The notes under the pieces were generated by a model. That model saw only the letters and a list, made by a program, of their open reading frames with translations, was not told where the DNA came from and did no database searches. The position numbers and the translations under genes are program-made. Shown here piece by piece: positions 16,807 to 26,168 of a stretch of DNA of 33,722 nucleotides (positions are counted from its first letter, which is position 1; each line of letters begins with the position of its first letter). The DNA lies in the NCBI RefSeq assembly GCF_000710465.2, contig NZ_JAIZ01000067.1, positions 1 through 33,722 on the forward strand, written 5' to 3'. This DNA is from Kitasatospora sp. MBT63. GTDB taxonomy: Bacteria > Actinomycetota > Actinomycetes > Streptomycetales > Streptomycetaceae.

Positions 16807-16841
16807 GCGGGCCCCACCAGGGCTGATCTGGTGGGGCCCGC
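16807..16841 (+). other. Perfect 14-bp hairpin at the predicted 5' end of the hutI mRNA
   Basis: Arms 16807-16820 and 16828-16841 are perfectly complementary with a 7-nt loop. With transcription starting near 16806, the message would begin with this stem. It leaves the SD (about 16855-16865) and the TTG start free, so a 5' stabilising stem is more likely than a translation block. It could also act as an intra-operon terminator. Confidence 0.55.
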
Positions 16842-16869
16842 GCCCCTACCCCTCGAAGGGAAGGGCCCC

Positions 16870-18036
16870 TTGAGCCTCCTCATCACCGACATCGGCACGC
16901 TGGTGACCAACGACCCCGCGCTCGGCAGCGGCCCGCTGGGTGTGGTCCCGGACGCGGCCGTGGTCGTGGAGGGCAGCCGGATCGCCTGGGTCGGCCCGGC
17001 CGCCGCCGCGCCCGCCGCGGACGAACGGTTCGACGCCAAGCACCGCGCGATGCTGCCCGGCTTCGTCGACTCGCACGCCCACCTGGTCTTCGCGGGCGAC
17101 CGGACCGCCGAGTTCAACGCCCGGATGTCCGGCCAGGCCTACACCGCCGGCGGCATCCGCACCACGGTCGCCGCCACCCGGGCCGCCACCGACGCCGAGC
17201 TGGACGCCAACCTGGTCCGCTTCCTGCGCGAGGCCCTGCACCAGGGCACCACCACCGTCGAGTGCAAGTCCGGCTACGGGCTGACCGTCGCGGACGAGGC
17301 GCGGGCGCTGCGGATCGCCGCCTCGCACACCCCCGAGACCACCTACCTGGGCGCGCACGTGGTCGCCCCCGAGTTCGCCGACGACCCGGCCGGCTACGTC
17401 GACCTGGTCACCGGCGAGATGCTGGACGCCTGCGCCCCGCACGCCCGCTGGGTGGACGTCTTCTGCGAGCGCGGCGCCTTCGACGGCGACCAGGCCCGCG
17501 CGATCCTCACCGCGGGCGCCGAGCGCGGCCTGATCCCGCGGGTGCACGCCAACCAGCTCTCGTACGGCCCCGGCGTGCAGCTGGCGGTCGAGCTGGGCGC
17601 CGCCTCCGCCGACCACTGCACCCACCTGACCGACGAGGACGTGGCCGCGCTGGCCGGCTCCGCGACGGTCGCCACCCTGCTGCCGGGCGCCGAGTTCTCC
17701 ACCCGCGCCGAGTACCCGAACGCCCGCCGGCTGCTGGACGCGGGCGCCACCGTCGCGCTGTCCACCGACTGCAACCCGGGCTCCAGCTTCACCAGCTCGA
17801 TGGCGTTCTGCATCGCGGTCGCCGTCCGCGAGATGGGCATGACCCCGGACGAGGCGGTGCACGCCGCCACCGCCGGCGGCGCCCGCGCGCTGCGCCGCAC
17901 CGACGTCGGCGTCATCACCCCGGGCGCCCGGGCCGACCTGCTGCTGCTGGAGGCACCCTCGCACGTCCACCTGGCCTACCGGCCGGGCGTGCCGCTCACC
18001 GCCGCGGTCTGGCGGGCGGGCGCGCGCGAGTTCTGA
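16870..18036 (+). CDS. hutI: Imidazolonepropionase
   Basis: A 388-aa amidohydrolase-superfamily enzyme that opens 4-imidazolone-5-propionate to N-formimino-L-glutamate. The metal-binding HxH is at His69/His71 in '[15 protein letters not shown]'. Other family blocks are '[12 protein letters not shown]', 'VHANQLSYG', '[10 protein letters not shown]', and the late metal Asp in '[10 protein letters not shown]'. TTG 16870 is taken as the start because a purine-rich GAAGGGAAGGG site lies directly before it. The ATG at 16831 in the same frame falls inside the hairpin arm and is unlikely. It closes the hut cluster, separated from hutF by 123 bp with its own promoter, and is followed by a very strong terminator. 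Confidence 0.96.
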   Translation: MSLLITDIGTLVTNDPALGSGPLGVVPDAAVVVEGSRIAWVGPAAAAPAADERFDAKHRAMLPGFVDSHAHLVFAGDRTAEFNARMSGQAYTAGGIRTTVAATRAATDAELDANLVRFLREALHQGTTTVECKSGYGLTVADEARALRIAASHTPETTYLGAHVVAPEFADDPAGYVDLVTGEMLDACAPHARWVDVFCERGAFDGDQARAILTAGAERGLIPRVHANQLSYGPGVQLAVELGAASADHCTHLTDEDVAALAGSATVATLLPGAEFSTRAEYPNARRLLDAGATVALSTDCNPGSSFTSSMAFCIAVAVREMGMTPDEAVHAATAGGARALRRTDVGVITPGARADLLLLEAPSHVHLAYRPGVPLTAAVWRAGAREF

Positions 18037-18081
18037 CCGGCGCAGGACACCGCCGAAGGACTCCGCCGTACGACACCGCGT

Positions 18082-18129
18082 ACGACGAAGGGCCGGTACC
18101 CGCCGAGGCGGGTACCGGCCCTTCGTCGT
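18082..18129. terminator. Very long bidirectional terminator between hutI and the peptide transporter
   Basis: The arms 18082-18104 and 18107-18129 are perfectly complementary over 23 bp with almost no loop. It lies between convergent genes, 45 nt past the hutI stop and 13 nt past the transporter stop, and would end both transcripts. Confidence 0.9.
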
Positions 18130-18142
18130 GAAGGAGGTGGCG

Positions 18143-19648
<1,506 letters not shown>

Positions 19649-19922
19649 GTGTAGGGGTTCCTTGCCTGACTTCGTCCGCCAAGGGGGGTGGAGGCGGACG
19701 GGGACCAAACCACTGTACGTGGCGGTTTTCCATGACATGGCCGGACAAACATCGCAAATCAGGTAACACGCAGGCAAAGTCCTGGCGACCTCGTGGCGCC
19801 CAATCGATGGCGCGAGCGGAAATTGTCCTTTGAAGTGAAGGTAGCACGTCCGATTCTTTGGCAAAGGCCCCCATTCGACCCCTCGGACGGCCGGATGGCG
19901 GCACCCGCCCGATGATCACGCT

Positions 19923-19940
19923 CTGTGAACTAGTTCACAG
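19923..19940. promoter_or_regulatory. Perfect Crp/GlxR-type palindrome
   Basis: CTGTGAACTAGTTCACAG is a perfect 18-bp palindrome. Its core TGTGA-N6-TCACA is the enterobacterial CRP consensus, and the central TA matches the corynebacterial GlxR form TGTGAnnTAnnTCACA. It is centred about 112 bp before the response regulator start and 283 bp before the transporter start. The site lacks the G preferred next to NCAC in the S. coelicolor motif as I recall it. Confidence 0.65.
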
Positions 19941-20005
19941 TGGGCGCCGGGGCCGCCATGGTTGCCCCCTCGCCAGGTCATGCGGAGGTCAAGGGCCAGG
20001 ACGCA

Positions 20006-20037
20006 CCCTGATCAGGGGGCCCGCGGCGGTCTAACAT
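20006..20037 (+). promoter_or_regulatory. Response regulator promoter with palindrome over the -35
   Basis: TAACAT (20032-20037) lies 12 nt before the ATG, predicting a leaderless mRNA; there is no SD. The perfect 12-bp palindrome CCCTGATCAGGG (20006-20017) covers the expected -35 position (20009-20014), placing a bound protein over the promoter, possibly the response regulator itself. Confidence 0.5.
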
Positions 20038-20043
20038 CAGCCC

Positions 20044-20718
20044 ATGACCTGTGTGCTGCTGGCCGAGGACGACCCGGCAATCTCCGAACCGCTGGCCCGC
20101 GCGCTGCGCCGGGAAGGCTATGAGGTGCTGGTCCGCGAGGACGGACCGGCCGCGCTGGGGGCGGGGCTCACCGAGGAGGTCGACCTGATCGTCCTCGACC
20201 TGGGTCTGCCCGAGATGGACGGCCTGGAGGTCTGCCGGCGGCTGCGCGCCGACGGCAAGAGCTTCCCGGTGCTGGTGCTCACCGCCCGCGCCGACGAGGT
20301 GGACACCGTGGTCGGCCTCGACGCGGGCGCCGACGACTACGTCACCAAGCCCTTCCGGCTGGCAGAGCTGCTCGCCCGGGTCCGGGCGCTGCTGCGCCGC
20401 GGCAACGTCGACCAGCTCACCACCGGCGCGCACGGCGTCAAGATCGACATCGAGTCGCACCGCGCCTGGCTCGGCGAGGAGGAGCTCACCCTCTCCGCCA
20501 AGGAGTTCGAGCTGCTGCGGGTCCTGGTCCGGGACGCCGGCCGGGTGGTCACCCGCGAGGAGATCATGCGGCAGGTCTGGGACACCACCTGGTGGACCTC
20601 GACCAAGACCCTCGACATGCACATCTCCTGGCTGCGCAAGAAGCTCGGCGACGACGCGGCCAACCCGCGCTACATCGCGACCGTCCGCGGCGTGGGCTTC
20701 CGCTTCGAGAAGAACTGA
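20044..20718 (+). CDS. OmpR-family two-component response regulator
   Basis: A 224-aa response regulator. The receiver domain (1-115) has the acidic pair Asp9/Asp10 in 'LLAEDDPAI', phospho-acceptor Asp52 in 'IVLDLGLPEMDG', Thr80 in 'VLTAR' and Lys102 in 'VTKPF'. The C-terminal winged helix (about 130-222) shows 'LSAKEFELLRVLVRDAGRVVTREEI' and ends 'YIATVRGVGFRFEKN', the OmpR/PhoB pattern. It is complete and should be phosphorylation-competent. The kinase gene starts 43 nt downstream. Start is ATG 20044, likely leaderless. The specific system and target genes are not recognised. Confidence 0.93.
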   Translation: MTCVLLAEDDPAISEPLARALRREGYEVLVREDGPAALGAGLTEEVDLIVLDLGLPEMDGLEVCRRLRADGKSFPVLVLTARADEVDTVVGLDAGADDYVTKPFRLAELLARVRALLRRGNVDQLTTGAHGVKIDIESHRAWLGEEELTLSAKEFELLRVLVRDAGRVVTREEIMRQVWDTTWWTSTKTLDMHISWLRKKLGDDAANPRYIATVRGVGFRFEKN

Positions 20719-20761
20719 CGGACGAACCCGCCGAAGAACCGACGACGAAGGACCGCCCGGC

Positions 20762-22006
20762 GTGAAGCGCAGGATGATCAATTCACTGCTGGGCGTGGTC
20801 CTGGTGGTGGTCGCGGTGTTCTGCGTACCGCTGGCACTGATCGAGAAGCAGAGCATCGTCGGCGCCGCCAACGACCGGGTCGACGCGGCCGCCGTCCGGG
20901 TCCTCGGCCTGGTCGAGAGCCGGCTGGCGGCCGGCGAGCCGGTCACCGGCGAGAAGTTCGCCGCCCAGGTCACCGACGGCTCCTTCGTCACCGTCGACAT
21001 CCCCGGCCAGCCCCTCATCGCGGCCGGCCGCCCGGTCCAGGGCGCCGCCCTGACCGCCACCGAACAGGGCCTCAGCGGCGAGACCGTCACCGTGATGCAG
21101 TCCCGCGAGGACGTCGACCACGAGATCGGCAACATGCTGCTGCTGCTCGGCGTGGTCGCCCTGCTCGCCGTCCAGGCCGCCGTCGCACTCGCGGTCTGGC
21201 AGGCCAAACGGCTCGCCCGGCCGCTCACCGACCTCGCCGAGACCGCCGAACGACTCGGCTCCGGCGACCCGCGCCCCCGCGACCGCCGGTACGGCGTGCC
21301 CGAACTCGACCGGATCGCCGAGGTCCTGGACGCCAGCGCCGAGCGGATCGCCCGGATGCTCACCGCCGAACGCAGGCTCGCCGCCGACGCCTCCCACCAG
21401 CTGCGCACCCCGCTCACGGCGCTGTCCATGCGGCTGGAGGAGATCACCGCGCTCGCCGAGGAACCCCGGACCGTCCGCGAGGAGGCCGCCATCGGCCTCC
21501 AGCAGGTCGAGCGGCTGACCGACGTGGTGCAGCGGCTGCTCACCAACCAGCGCGACCGCAGCAGCCCGACGGCGGTCGGCTTCCCGCTGGACGAGGTGAT
21601 CAAGCAGCAGGTGGAGGAGTGGGGGCCGCCGCTGCGCGACAGCGGCCGGCGGCTGGTCATCGAGGGCCTGCACGGCGCCGAGGTGACCGGCACCCCCGGA
21701 ACGGTCGCCCAGGTGCTCGCCACCCTCATCGAGAACTCGCTGATGCACGGCGCCGGCACCATCACCCTGCGGGTGCGACGCTCCGGCAGCTCGATCGTCA
21801 CCGAGGTCCAGGACGAGGGCGCGGGCGTCCCGCCGGAGCTCGGCAACCGGGTCTTCGAACGCGCGGTCAGCGGCCGCAACTCCACCGGCATCGGCCTCGC
21901 CGTGGCCCGCGACCTCGCCGAGGCGGACGGCGGCCGACTGGAACTGCTGTCCCTGCGGCCACCGGTGTTCGCCCTGTTCGTAGGGCGGAGCCGGACGACC
22001 GACTAG
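20762..22006 (+). CDS. Sensor histidine kinase
   Basis: A 414-aa membrane sensor kinase, partner of the preceding response regulator. It has a transmembrane helix at about 8-28, an extracytoplasmic sensor region of about 95 residues, and a second helix at about 124-147. A HAMP linker follows from 'AKRLARPLTDLAETAERLGSG', then the dimerisation domain with phospho-accepting His212 in 'ADASHQLRTPLTAL'. The ATPase domain has Asn325 (N box), 'DEGAG' at 351-355 and 'GIGLA' at 376-380. GTG 20762 follows GAAGGA; ATG 20774 is possible. The last seven residues GRSRTTD and the TAG stop are encoded by the first unit of a 33-bp tandem repeat, so the C-terminus looks recently altered. The signal sensed is unknown. 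Confidence 0.92.
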   Translation: MKRRMINSLLGVVLVVVAVFCVPLALIEKQSIVGAANDRVDAAAVRVLGLVESRLAAGEPVTGEKFAAQVTDGSFVTVDIPGQPLIAAGRPVQGAALTATEQGLSGETVTVMQSREDVDHEIGNMLLLLGVVALLAVQAAVALAVWQAKRLARPLTDLAETAERLGSGDPRPRDRRYGVPELDRIAEVLDASAERIARMLTAERRLAADASHQLRTPLTALSMRLEEITALAEEPRTVREEAAIGLQQVERLTDVVQRLLTNQRDRSSPTAVGFPLDEVIKQQVEEWGPPLRDSGRRLVIEGLHGAEVTGTPGTVAQVLATLIENSLMHGAGTITLRVRRSGSSIVTEVQDEGAGVPPELGNRVFERAVSGRNSTGIGLAVARDLAEADGGRLELLSLRPPVFALFVGRSRTTD

Positions 22007-22076
22007 CGCAGTGTCGGGCGGAGCCGGACGACCGACCAGCTCAGTGTCGGGCGGAGCCGGAGCCGCACGACCGGCG
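21983..22076. repeat. 33-bp in-frame tandem repeat at the 3' end of the histidine kinase gene
   Basis: Unit 1 (21983-22015) and unit 2 (22016-22048) are each 33 bp, beginning GGGCGGAGCCGGACGACCGA, and differ at two positions. A third, partial and diverged copy starts at 22049. The period equals 11 codons. The stop TAG (22004-22006) is in unit 1, and the same position in unit 2 reads CAG. Confidence 0.85.
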
Positions 22077-22086
22077 GCCGGGCTGG

Positions 22087-22431
22087 TCAGGGGGCCAGGC
22101 GGTCCGGGGGCGGGAACCGGGTGATCGGCTCGTCCTGCCAGGTGTAGACCTCCAGGCCGGAGAGGTAGCCCGCGGAGGCGAAGACCAGGACGCCGCCGAC
22201 GGGCTGCCCGTCGGCGGCGAGCACCGTGGCCTCGGCGGCCGGGTGTGCGGCGGCGGGCGCGGCGGGCACCGCCGCCCGGTCCAGGTCGACGTCGATGCTG
22301 GCGCAGGGGCACGGACAGCGGCCGGTCACCCGCAGGTGGGGGATCTGGGCACGGAGGGCGCGGTGCGCGGGCCCGTCGCCCGCGAGGAGCGCATCGAGGA
22401 GCGCGACCGCCTCCGGCGCGAGTCCGGTCAC
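22087..22431 (-). CDS. Small conserved actinobacterial protein of unknown function
   Basis: A 114-aa protein beginning at GTG 22431 (VTGLAPEAVALLDALLAGD). A Cys-rich motif 'RVTGRCPCPCASIDVDLD' occurs in the middle, then a region 'AADGQPVGGVLVFASAGYLSGLEVYTW' and a 'TRFPPPD' end. The three cysteines could bind metal. I have an impression of similar short Streptomyces proteins but cannot name a family. The frame is open further upstream but would run into the end of the GtrA gene, and low-complexity Ser/Pro there argues against it. It begins 25 nt after the GtrA stop, probably in the same transcript. Confidence 0.7.
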   Translation of the reverse strand: MTGLAPEAVALLDALLAGDGPAHRALRAQIPHLRVTGRCPCPCASIDVDLDRAAVPAAPAAAHPAAEATVLAADGQPVGGVLVFASAGYLSGLEVYTWQDEPITRFPPPDRLAP

Positions 22432-22456
22432 CGTCCGGTCCGTCCGTCGGTGCGGT

Positions 22457-22999
22457 TCAGGAACGCTGGGCGACCGCTGCCGCGGGCGGCTGCTCGGCGG
22501 CGAGGAGGAGTTCGGCCTCGGCGACCACGGCGGGCTCGGCCGGTTCGGCCAGCTCCGGGAGGGCCTTGAACACCCAGGTGCGGTAGGAGAAGAAGCGGAA
22601 CACCGTGCCCGCGGCCAGGCCGACGAACTTCGCGGCGAGCTGCATGGGGTGTGAGGTGAGGCCGAGGACGTAGACCGAGAAGCCGAGCACACCGGTCTCG
22701 ATCAGCATCCCGGCGCCGCTGAAGAGCAGGAAGAGGGTGATCTCGCGCTTGCGCGAGGCCGCGTCGCGGTCGCGGTACAGCCAGTACCGGTAGCCGAGGT
22801 AGTTGGTCGCGATGGCGACCAGGGTGGCGGCGATGTTGGACCGCAGGGAGGCCAGGCCGAGGCCGTTGATGCAGATCCAGAAGACCAGGAAGTTGACGAC
22901 GACGCCGCTCAGTCCGACGATGCCGAACTTGACGACCTCGCCCGAGACCCCGCGCAGGCGGTTCGCGAGCGACGGCTTGGGCGCGGTGGTGGTCGTCAT
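22457..22999 (-). CDS. GtrA-like membrane protein
   Basis: A 180-aa protein with four transmembrane helices typical of the GtrA/DPMS-flippase family. These small proteins are thought to move polyprenyl-phosphate-linked sugars across the membrane or assist glycosyltransferases. Diagnostic features are 'VVKFGIVGLSGVVVNFLVF' in helix 1, 'NYLGYRYWLYRDRD' after helix 2, and 'FVGLAAGTVFRFFSYRTWVF' at helix 4. A C-terminal Glu/Ala-rich tail follows. ATG 22999 has AGGAG 10 nt upstream. The gene is divergent from purK. Cell-envelope genes further right (UDP-sugar dehydrogenase, LCP proteins) give a loose thematic link. Confidence 0.9.
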   Translation of the reverse strand: MTTTTAPKPSLANRLRGVSGEVVKFGIVGLSGVVVNFLVFWICINGLGLASLRSNIAATLVAIATNYLGYRYWLYRDRDAASRKREITLFLLFSGAGMLIETGVLGFSVYVLGLTSHPMQLAAKFVGLAAGTVFRFFSYRTWVFKALPELAEPAEPAVVAEAELLLAAEQPPAAAVAQRS

Positions 23000-23207
23000 A
23001 CCCGACTGTCTCCTGTGCTCGCCTGCCTTGGGGGCCGTGCGCGCGGCGCTGCGGCACGATGCGGAAACCCCTATCGACGCATGATCGGATAGTGCTTTTC
23101 CCGGGGTCCGGCCATCCAGGCTACTCGCTCCCCGACGGCCCGTCCCCACCCCGGGGGTCGCTCTTTACCCGGCAGGACGCCGTTACACCCGCGGTGACCG
23201 GCCCGGA

Positions 23208-23213
23208 TATCCT
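23208..23213 (+). promoter_or_regulatory. Probable -10 of leaderless purK
   Basis: TATCCT begins 13 nt before the purK GTG, and no SD is present, indicating a leaderless transcript. TTACAC at 23183-23188 is a possible -35 at a 19-bp spacing. Confidence 0.45.
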
Positions 23214-23220
23214 GGGCGGC

Positions 23221-24378
23221 GTGACTCTTGCGGGCAAGGCAAATTTTCCAGTGGTCGGCATGATCGGCGGCGGGCAGCTGGCCCGCATGGCGCACCAGGC
23301 GGGGGTCCCGCTCGGGATCCGCTTCAAGCTCCTCGCCGACACCCCCCAGGACTCGGCGGCCCAGGTGGTCTCGGACGTCGTCCTCGGTGACTACCGGGAC
23401 CTGGAGACGCTGCGCCGGTTCGCGGCCGGCTGCGACGTGGTCACCTTCGACCACGAGCACGTCCCGACCGAGCACCTGCGGGCCCTGCAGGCCGACGGGG
23501 TCGCCGTCCGGCCCGGCCCCGACGCGCTGGTGAACGCCCAGGACAAGGGCGTGATGCGGGCCAAGCTGGACTCGATCGGGGTGCCCTGCCCCCGCCACCG
23601 GCTGGTCGCCGACCCGGCCGACGTGACCGCCTTCGCGCACGAGGGCGCCGGCTACCCGGTGGTCCTGAAGACCGTCCGCGGCGGCTACGACGGCAAGGGC
23701 GTGTGGGTCGTCGACGACGAGCAGGAGGCCGCCGCGCCGTTCCTGGCCGGGGTGCCGGTGCTGGCCGAGGAGAAGGTCGACTTCGTCCGCGAGCTGGCCG
23801 CCAACGTGGTCCGCTCGCCCAGCGGCCAGGCGGTGGCCTACCCGGTGGTGGAGAGCCTCCAGGAGAACGGCGTCTGCGCCGAGGTGACCGCGCCCGCGCC
23901 GGACCTGGACCCGGAACTCGCGGGCGAGGCCCAGGCGCTGGCCCTGCGGATCGCCGGCGAGCTGGACATCACCGGCCACCTGGCGGTCGAGCTGTTCCAG
24001 ACCCGGGACGGCCGGATCCTGGTCAACGAGCTGGCGATGCGCCCGCACAACTCCGGCCACTGGACCCAGGACGGTGCCGTCACCTCGCAGTTCGAGAACC
24101 ACCTGCGGGCCGTCCTCGACCTCCCGCTGGGCGACCCCCGCCCGCGCGCGAAGTGGACCGTGATGGTCAACGTCCTCGGCGGGGACTACCCCGACATGTA
24201 CCACGCCTTCCTGCACTGCATGGCCCGCGATCCCGGCCTGCGGATCCACATGTACGGGAAGGACGTGAAGCCCGGCCGCAAGGTCGGCCACGTCAACGTC
24301 TTCGGGGACGACCTCGACGACGTCCGCGAGCGCGCCCGCCACGCGGCCGCCTACCTGCGAGGGACCATCACAGAATGA
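23221..24378 (+). CDS. purK: 5-(carboxyamino)imidazole ribonucleotide synthase
   Basis: A 385-aa ATP-grasp enzyme of purine synthesis that converts AIR, ATP and bicarbonate to N5-CAIR. The N-terminal domain opens with '[20 protein letters not shown]'. 'VTFDHEHVP' is the PurK version of the family E-H motif, '[17 protein letters not shown]' is the ATP-grasp loop, and '[18 protein letters not shown]' carries the catalytic and substrate residues. GTG 23221 is chosen because a -10 element directly precedes it. Its stop overlaps the purE start in an ATGA. The pair makes CAIR in two steps, as in bacteria with class I PurE. Confidence 0.97.
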   Translation: MTLAGKANFPVVGMIGGGQLARMAHQAGVPLGIRFKLLADTPQDSAAQVVSDVVLGDYRDLETLRRFAAGCDVVTFDHEHVPTEHLRALQADGVAVRPGPDALVNAQDKGVMRAKLDSIGVPCPRHRLVADPADVTAFAHEGAGYPVVLKTVRGGYDGKGVWVVDDEQEAAAPFLAGVPVLAEEKVDFVRELAANVVRSPSGQAVAYPVVESLQENGVCAEVTAPAPDLDPELAGEAQALALRIAGELDITGHLAVELFQTRDGRILVNELAMRPHNSGHWTQDGAVTSQFENHLRAVLDLPLGDPRPRAKWTVMVNVLGGDYPDMYHAFLHCMARDPGLRIHMYGKDVKPGRKVGHVNVFGDDLDDVRERARHAAAYLRGTITE

Positions 24379-24899
24379 CTGACCCGATCATCGGCATCGT
24401 CATGGGCTCGGACTCCGACTGGCCCGTGATGGAGGCCGCCGCCCAGGCCCTGGACGAGTTCGAGATCCCGTACGAGGTCGACGTGGTCTCCGCGCACCGG
24501 ATGCCGCGCGAGATGGTGGCGTACGGCGAGCGGGCGCACACCCGCGGCCTGAAGGCGATCATCGCCGGTGCGGGCGGCGCGGCCCACCTGCCGGGCATGC
24601 TGGCCTCGGTGACCCCGCTGCCGGTGATCGGCGTGCCGGTGCCGCTGCGCTACCTGGACGGCATGGACAGCCTGCTGTCGATCGTCCAGATGCCGGCCGG
24701 TGTGCCGGTGGCCACCGTCTCGGTGGCCGGGGCGCGCAACGCCGGCCTGCTGGCGGTCCGGATGCTCGCCGCGTTCGACCCCGAACTGGCCGAGAAGATG
24801 GTCGAGTTCCAGGCCGAGCTGAACACCCAGGCGACCGACAAGGGCAGGAAGCTGCGGGCCAAGGTGGCCGGTTCGGCCTCCTTCGGCTTCGGCAAGTAG
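24375..24899 (+). CDS. purE: N5-carboxyaminoimidazole ribonucleotide mutase (class I)
   Basis: A 174-aa class I PurE that moves the carboxylate of N5-CAIR to carbon to give CAIR. Diagnostic blocks are '[14 protein letters not shown]' (phosphate binding), '[11 protein letters not shown]' with the catalytic His, '[14 protein letters not shown]' and '[18 protein letters not shown]'. It overlaps the purK stop by 4 nt, so translation is coupled. Length is normal for the family (about 160-175 aa). Confidence 0.97.
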   Translation: MTDPIIGIVMGSDSDWPVMEAAAQALDEFEIPYEVDVVSAHRMPREMVAYGERAHTRGLKAIIAGAGGAAHLPGMLASVTPLPVIGVPVPLRYLDGMDSLLSIVQMPAGVPVATVSVAGARNAGLLAVRMLAAFDPELAEKMVEFQAELNTQATDKGRKLRAKVAGSASFGFGK

Positions 24900-24931
24900 C
24901 CCGGGTATCCCGGCCGGTGGTGCGGGCACGG

Positions 24932-24937
24932 TAGAAC
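24932..24937 (+). promoter_or_regulatory. Probable -10 of leaderless dipeptidase gene
   Basis: TAGAAC begins 12 nt before the ATG at 24944. 'AGGGG' lies too close to the ATG to act as an SD, so a leaderless transcript is likely. Confidence 0.4.
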
Positions 24938-24943
24938 AGGGGC

Positions 24944-26143
24944 ATGACGCCTGAACTGCTCGACCGTGCCCGCGCCCTGCTCCGCGAGACCCCGGTGGTC
25001 GACGGCCACAACGACCTGCCCTGGGCGATGCGGGCCCAGGCCGGTTACGACCTGGACGTCCTCGACCTGGGCGCGGACCAGAGCGGTCGGCTGCACACCG
25101 ACCTGGCCCGGCTGCGCGCCGGCGGGGTCGGCGCGCAGTTCTGGTCGGTCTACGTCCGCTCGGACTGGGCGGGCGACCGCGCGGTCAGCGCCACCCTGGA
25201 ACAGATCGACTTCGTCCGCACCCTGGTGCAGCGCAACCCCGCCGAGCTGCGGCTCGCCCTGACGGCGGACGACATGGAGGCGGCCCGGGCCGAGGGCCGG
25301 ATCGCCTCGCTGATGGGCGCCGAGGGCGGCCACTCGATCGACTGCTCGCTCGGCGCCCTGCGGATGCTGCACGAACTGGGCGTGCGCTACCTGACGCTGA
25401 CCCACAACAACAACGTGCCGTGGGCGGACTCCGCCACCGACGAGCCGGTCGCCGGCGGGCTGACCGCGTTCGGCGAGGAGGTCGTCCGGGAGATGAACCG
25501 GATCGGCATGCTGGTCGACCTCTCGCACGTCTCCGCCGACACCATGCGCGCTGCCCTGCGGGTCTCCGCGGCGCCGGTGATCTTCTCGCACTCCTCCGCC
25601 CGCGCCGTCTGCGACCACCCGCGCAACGTCCCGGACGACGTGCTCGCCCAGCTGCCCGGCAACGGCGGCGTGGCGATGGCCACCTTCGTGCCCAAGTTCA
25701 TCCTGCCCGCCGCCATCGAGTGGACCGCCGACGCCGACGCCAACATGCGCGCCCACGGCCTGCACCCGCTGGAGACCACCCCGGAGGCGATGGCGGTGCA
25801 GGGCGCGTACGAGCGGGCCCACCCGCGGCCGTCGGCCACCGTGGCCACCGTCGCCGACCACCTGGACCACATGCGCGAGGTGGCCGGGATCGACCACATC
25901 GGCATCGGCGGCGACTTCGACGGCACCGCCTTCCTCCCCGAGGGGCTGCAGGACGTCGCGGGCTACCCCAACCTGATCGCCGAACTGCTCGGCCGCGGTT
26001 GGTCCGAGGCAGACCTCGGGAAGCTCACCTGGCACAACGCGGTGCGGGTGCTGCGGGACGCCGAGGACGTCGCCACCGACCTGCAGCTCACCTTCCGCGG
26101 CCCGTCCTGGGCCACCATCGAGCAGCTCGACGGCCGTGGTTGA
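24944..26143 (+). CDS. Membrane dipeptidase (peptidase family M19)
   Basis: A 399-aa zinc dipeptidase of the renal-dipeptidase family. Metal-site blocks are '[13 protein letters not shown]' (H-x-D), 'GAEGGHSID' with the bridging Glu, '[12 protein letters not shown]', '[17 protein letters not shown]' and '[17 protein letters not shown]'. There is no signal peptide or anchor, so despite the family name it is probably cytoplasmic, cleaving dipeptides (and possibly D-amino-acid or beta-lactam-like bonds). It stands directly after purE but has its own probable leaderless promoter. The MerR regulator gene follows 25 nt downstream. Confidence 0.94.
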   Translation: MTPELLDRARALLRETPVVDGHNDLPWAMRAQAGYDLDVLDLGADQSGRLHTDLARLRAGGVGAQFWSVYVRSDWAGDRAVSATLEQIDFVRTLVQRNPAELRLALTADDMEAARAEGRIASLMGAEGGHSIDCSLGALRMLHELGVRYLTLTHNNNVPWADSATDEPVAGGLTAFGEEVVREMNRIGMLVDLSHVSADTMRAALRVSAAPVIFSHSSARAVCDHPRNVPDDVLAQLPGNGGVAMATFVPKFILPAAIEWTADADANMRAHGLHPLETTPEAMAVQGAYERAHPRPSATVATVADHLDHMREVAGIDHIGIGGDFDGTAFLPEGLQDVAGYPNLIAELLGRGWSEADLGKLTWHNAVRVLRDAEDVATDLQLTFRGPSWATIEQLDGRG

Positions 26144-26168
26144 CCTTCCCCCTGGGGGAGACGGGACG

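Larger units (their letters stand above)
19649..20043. other. 395-bp divergent regulatory region between the peptide transporter and the two-component system
   Basis: No gene is supported here. It contains, left to right: a leader stem for the transporter (19673-19680 with 19693-19700); a minus-strand -10 candidate TACAGT (19717-19712); an unusually AT-rich part for this window (about 19700-19870); a perfect 18-bp palindrome (19923-19940); a 12-bp palindrome (20006-20017); and the response regulator -10 (20032-20037). Confidence 0.6.

Noticed and set aside
16831-16833. ATG 16831 as the hutI start
   Set aside because: The codon is in the right arm of a 14-bp perfect hairpin with no SD; TTG 16870 directly follows a strong SD.
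19978-21891. Long minus-strand open frame opposite the two-component genes
   Set aside because: Ser/Arg/Pro-rich shadow; both plus-strand genes have all catalytic residues.
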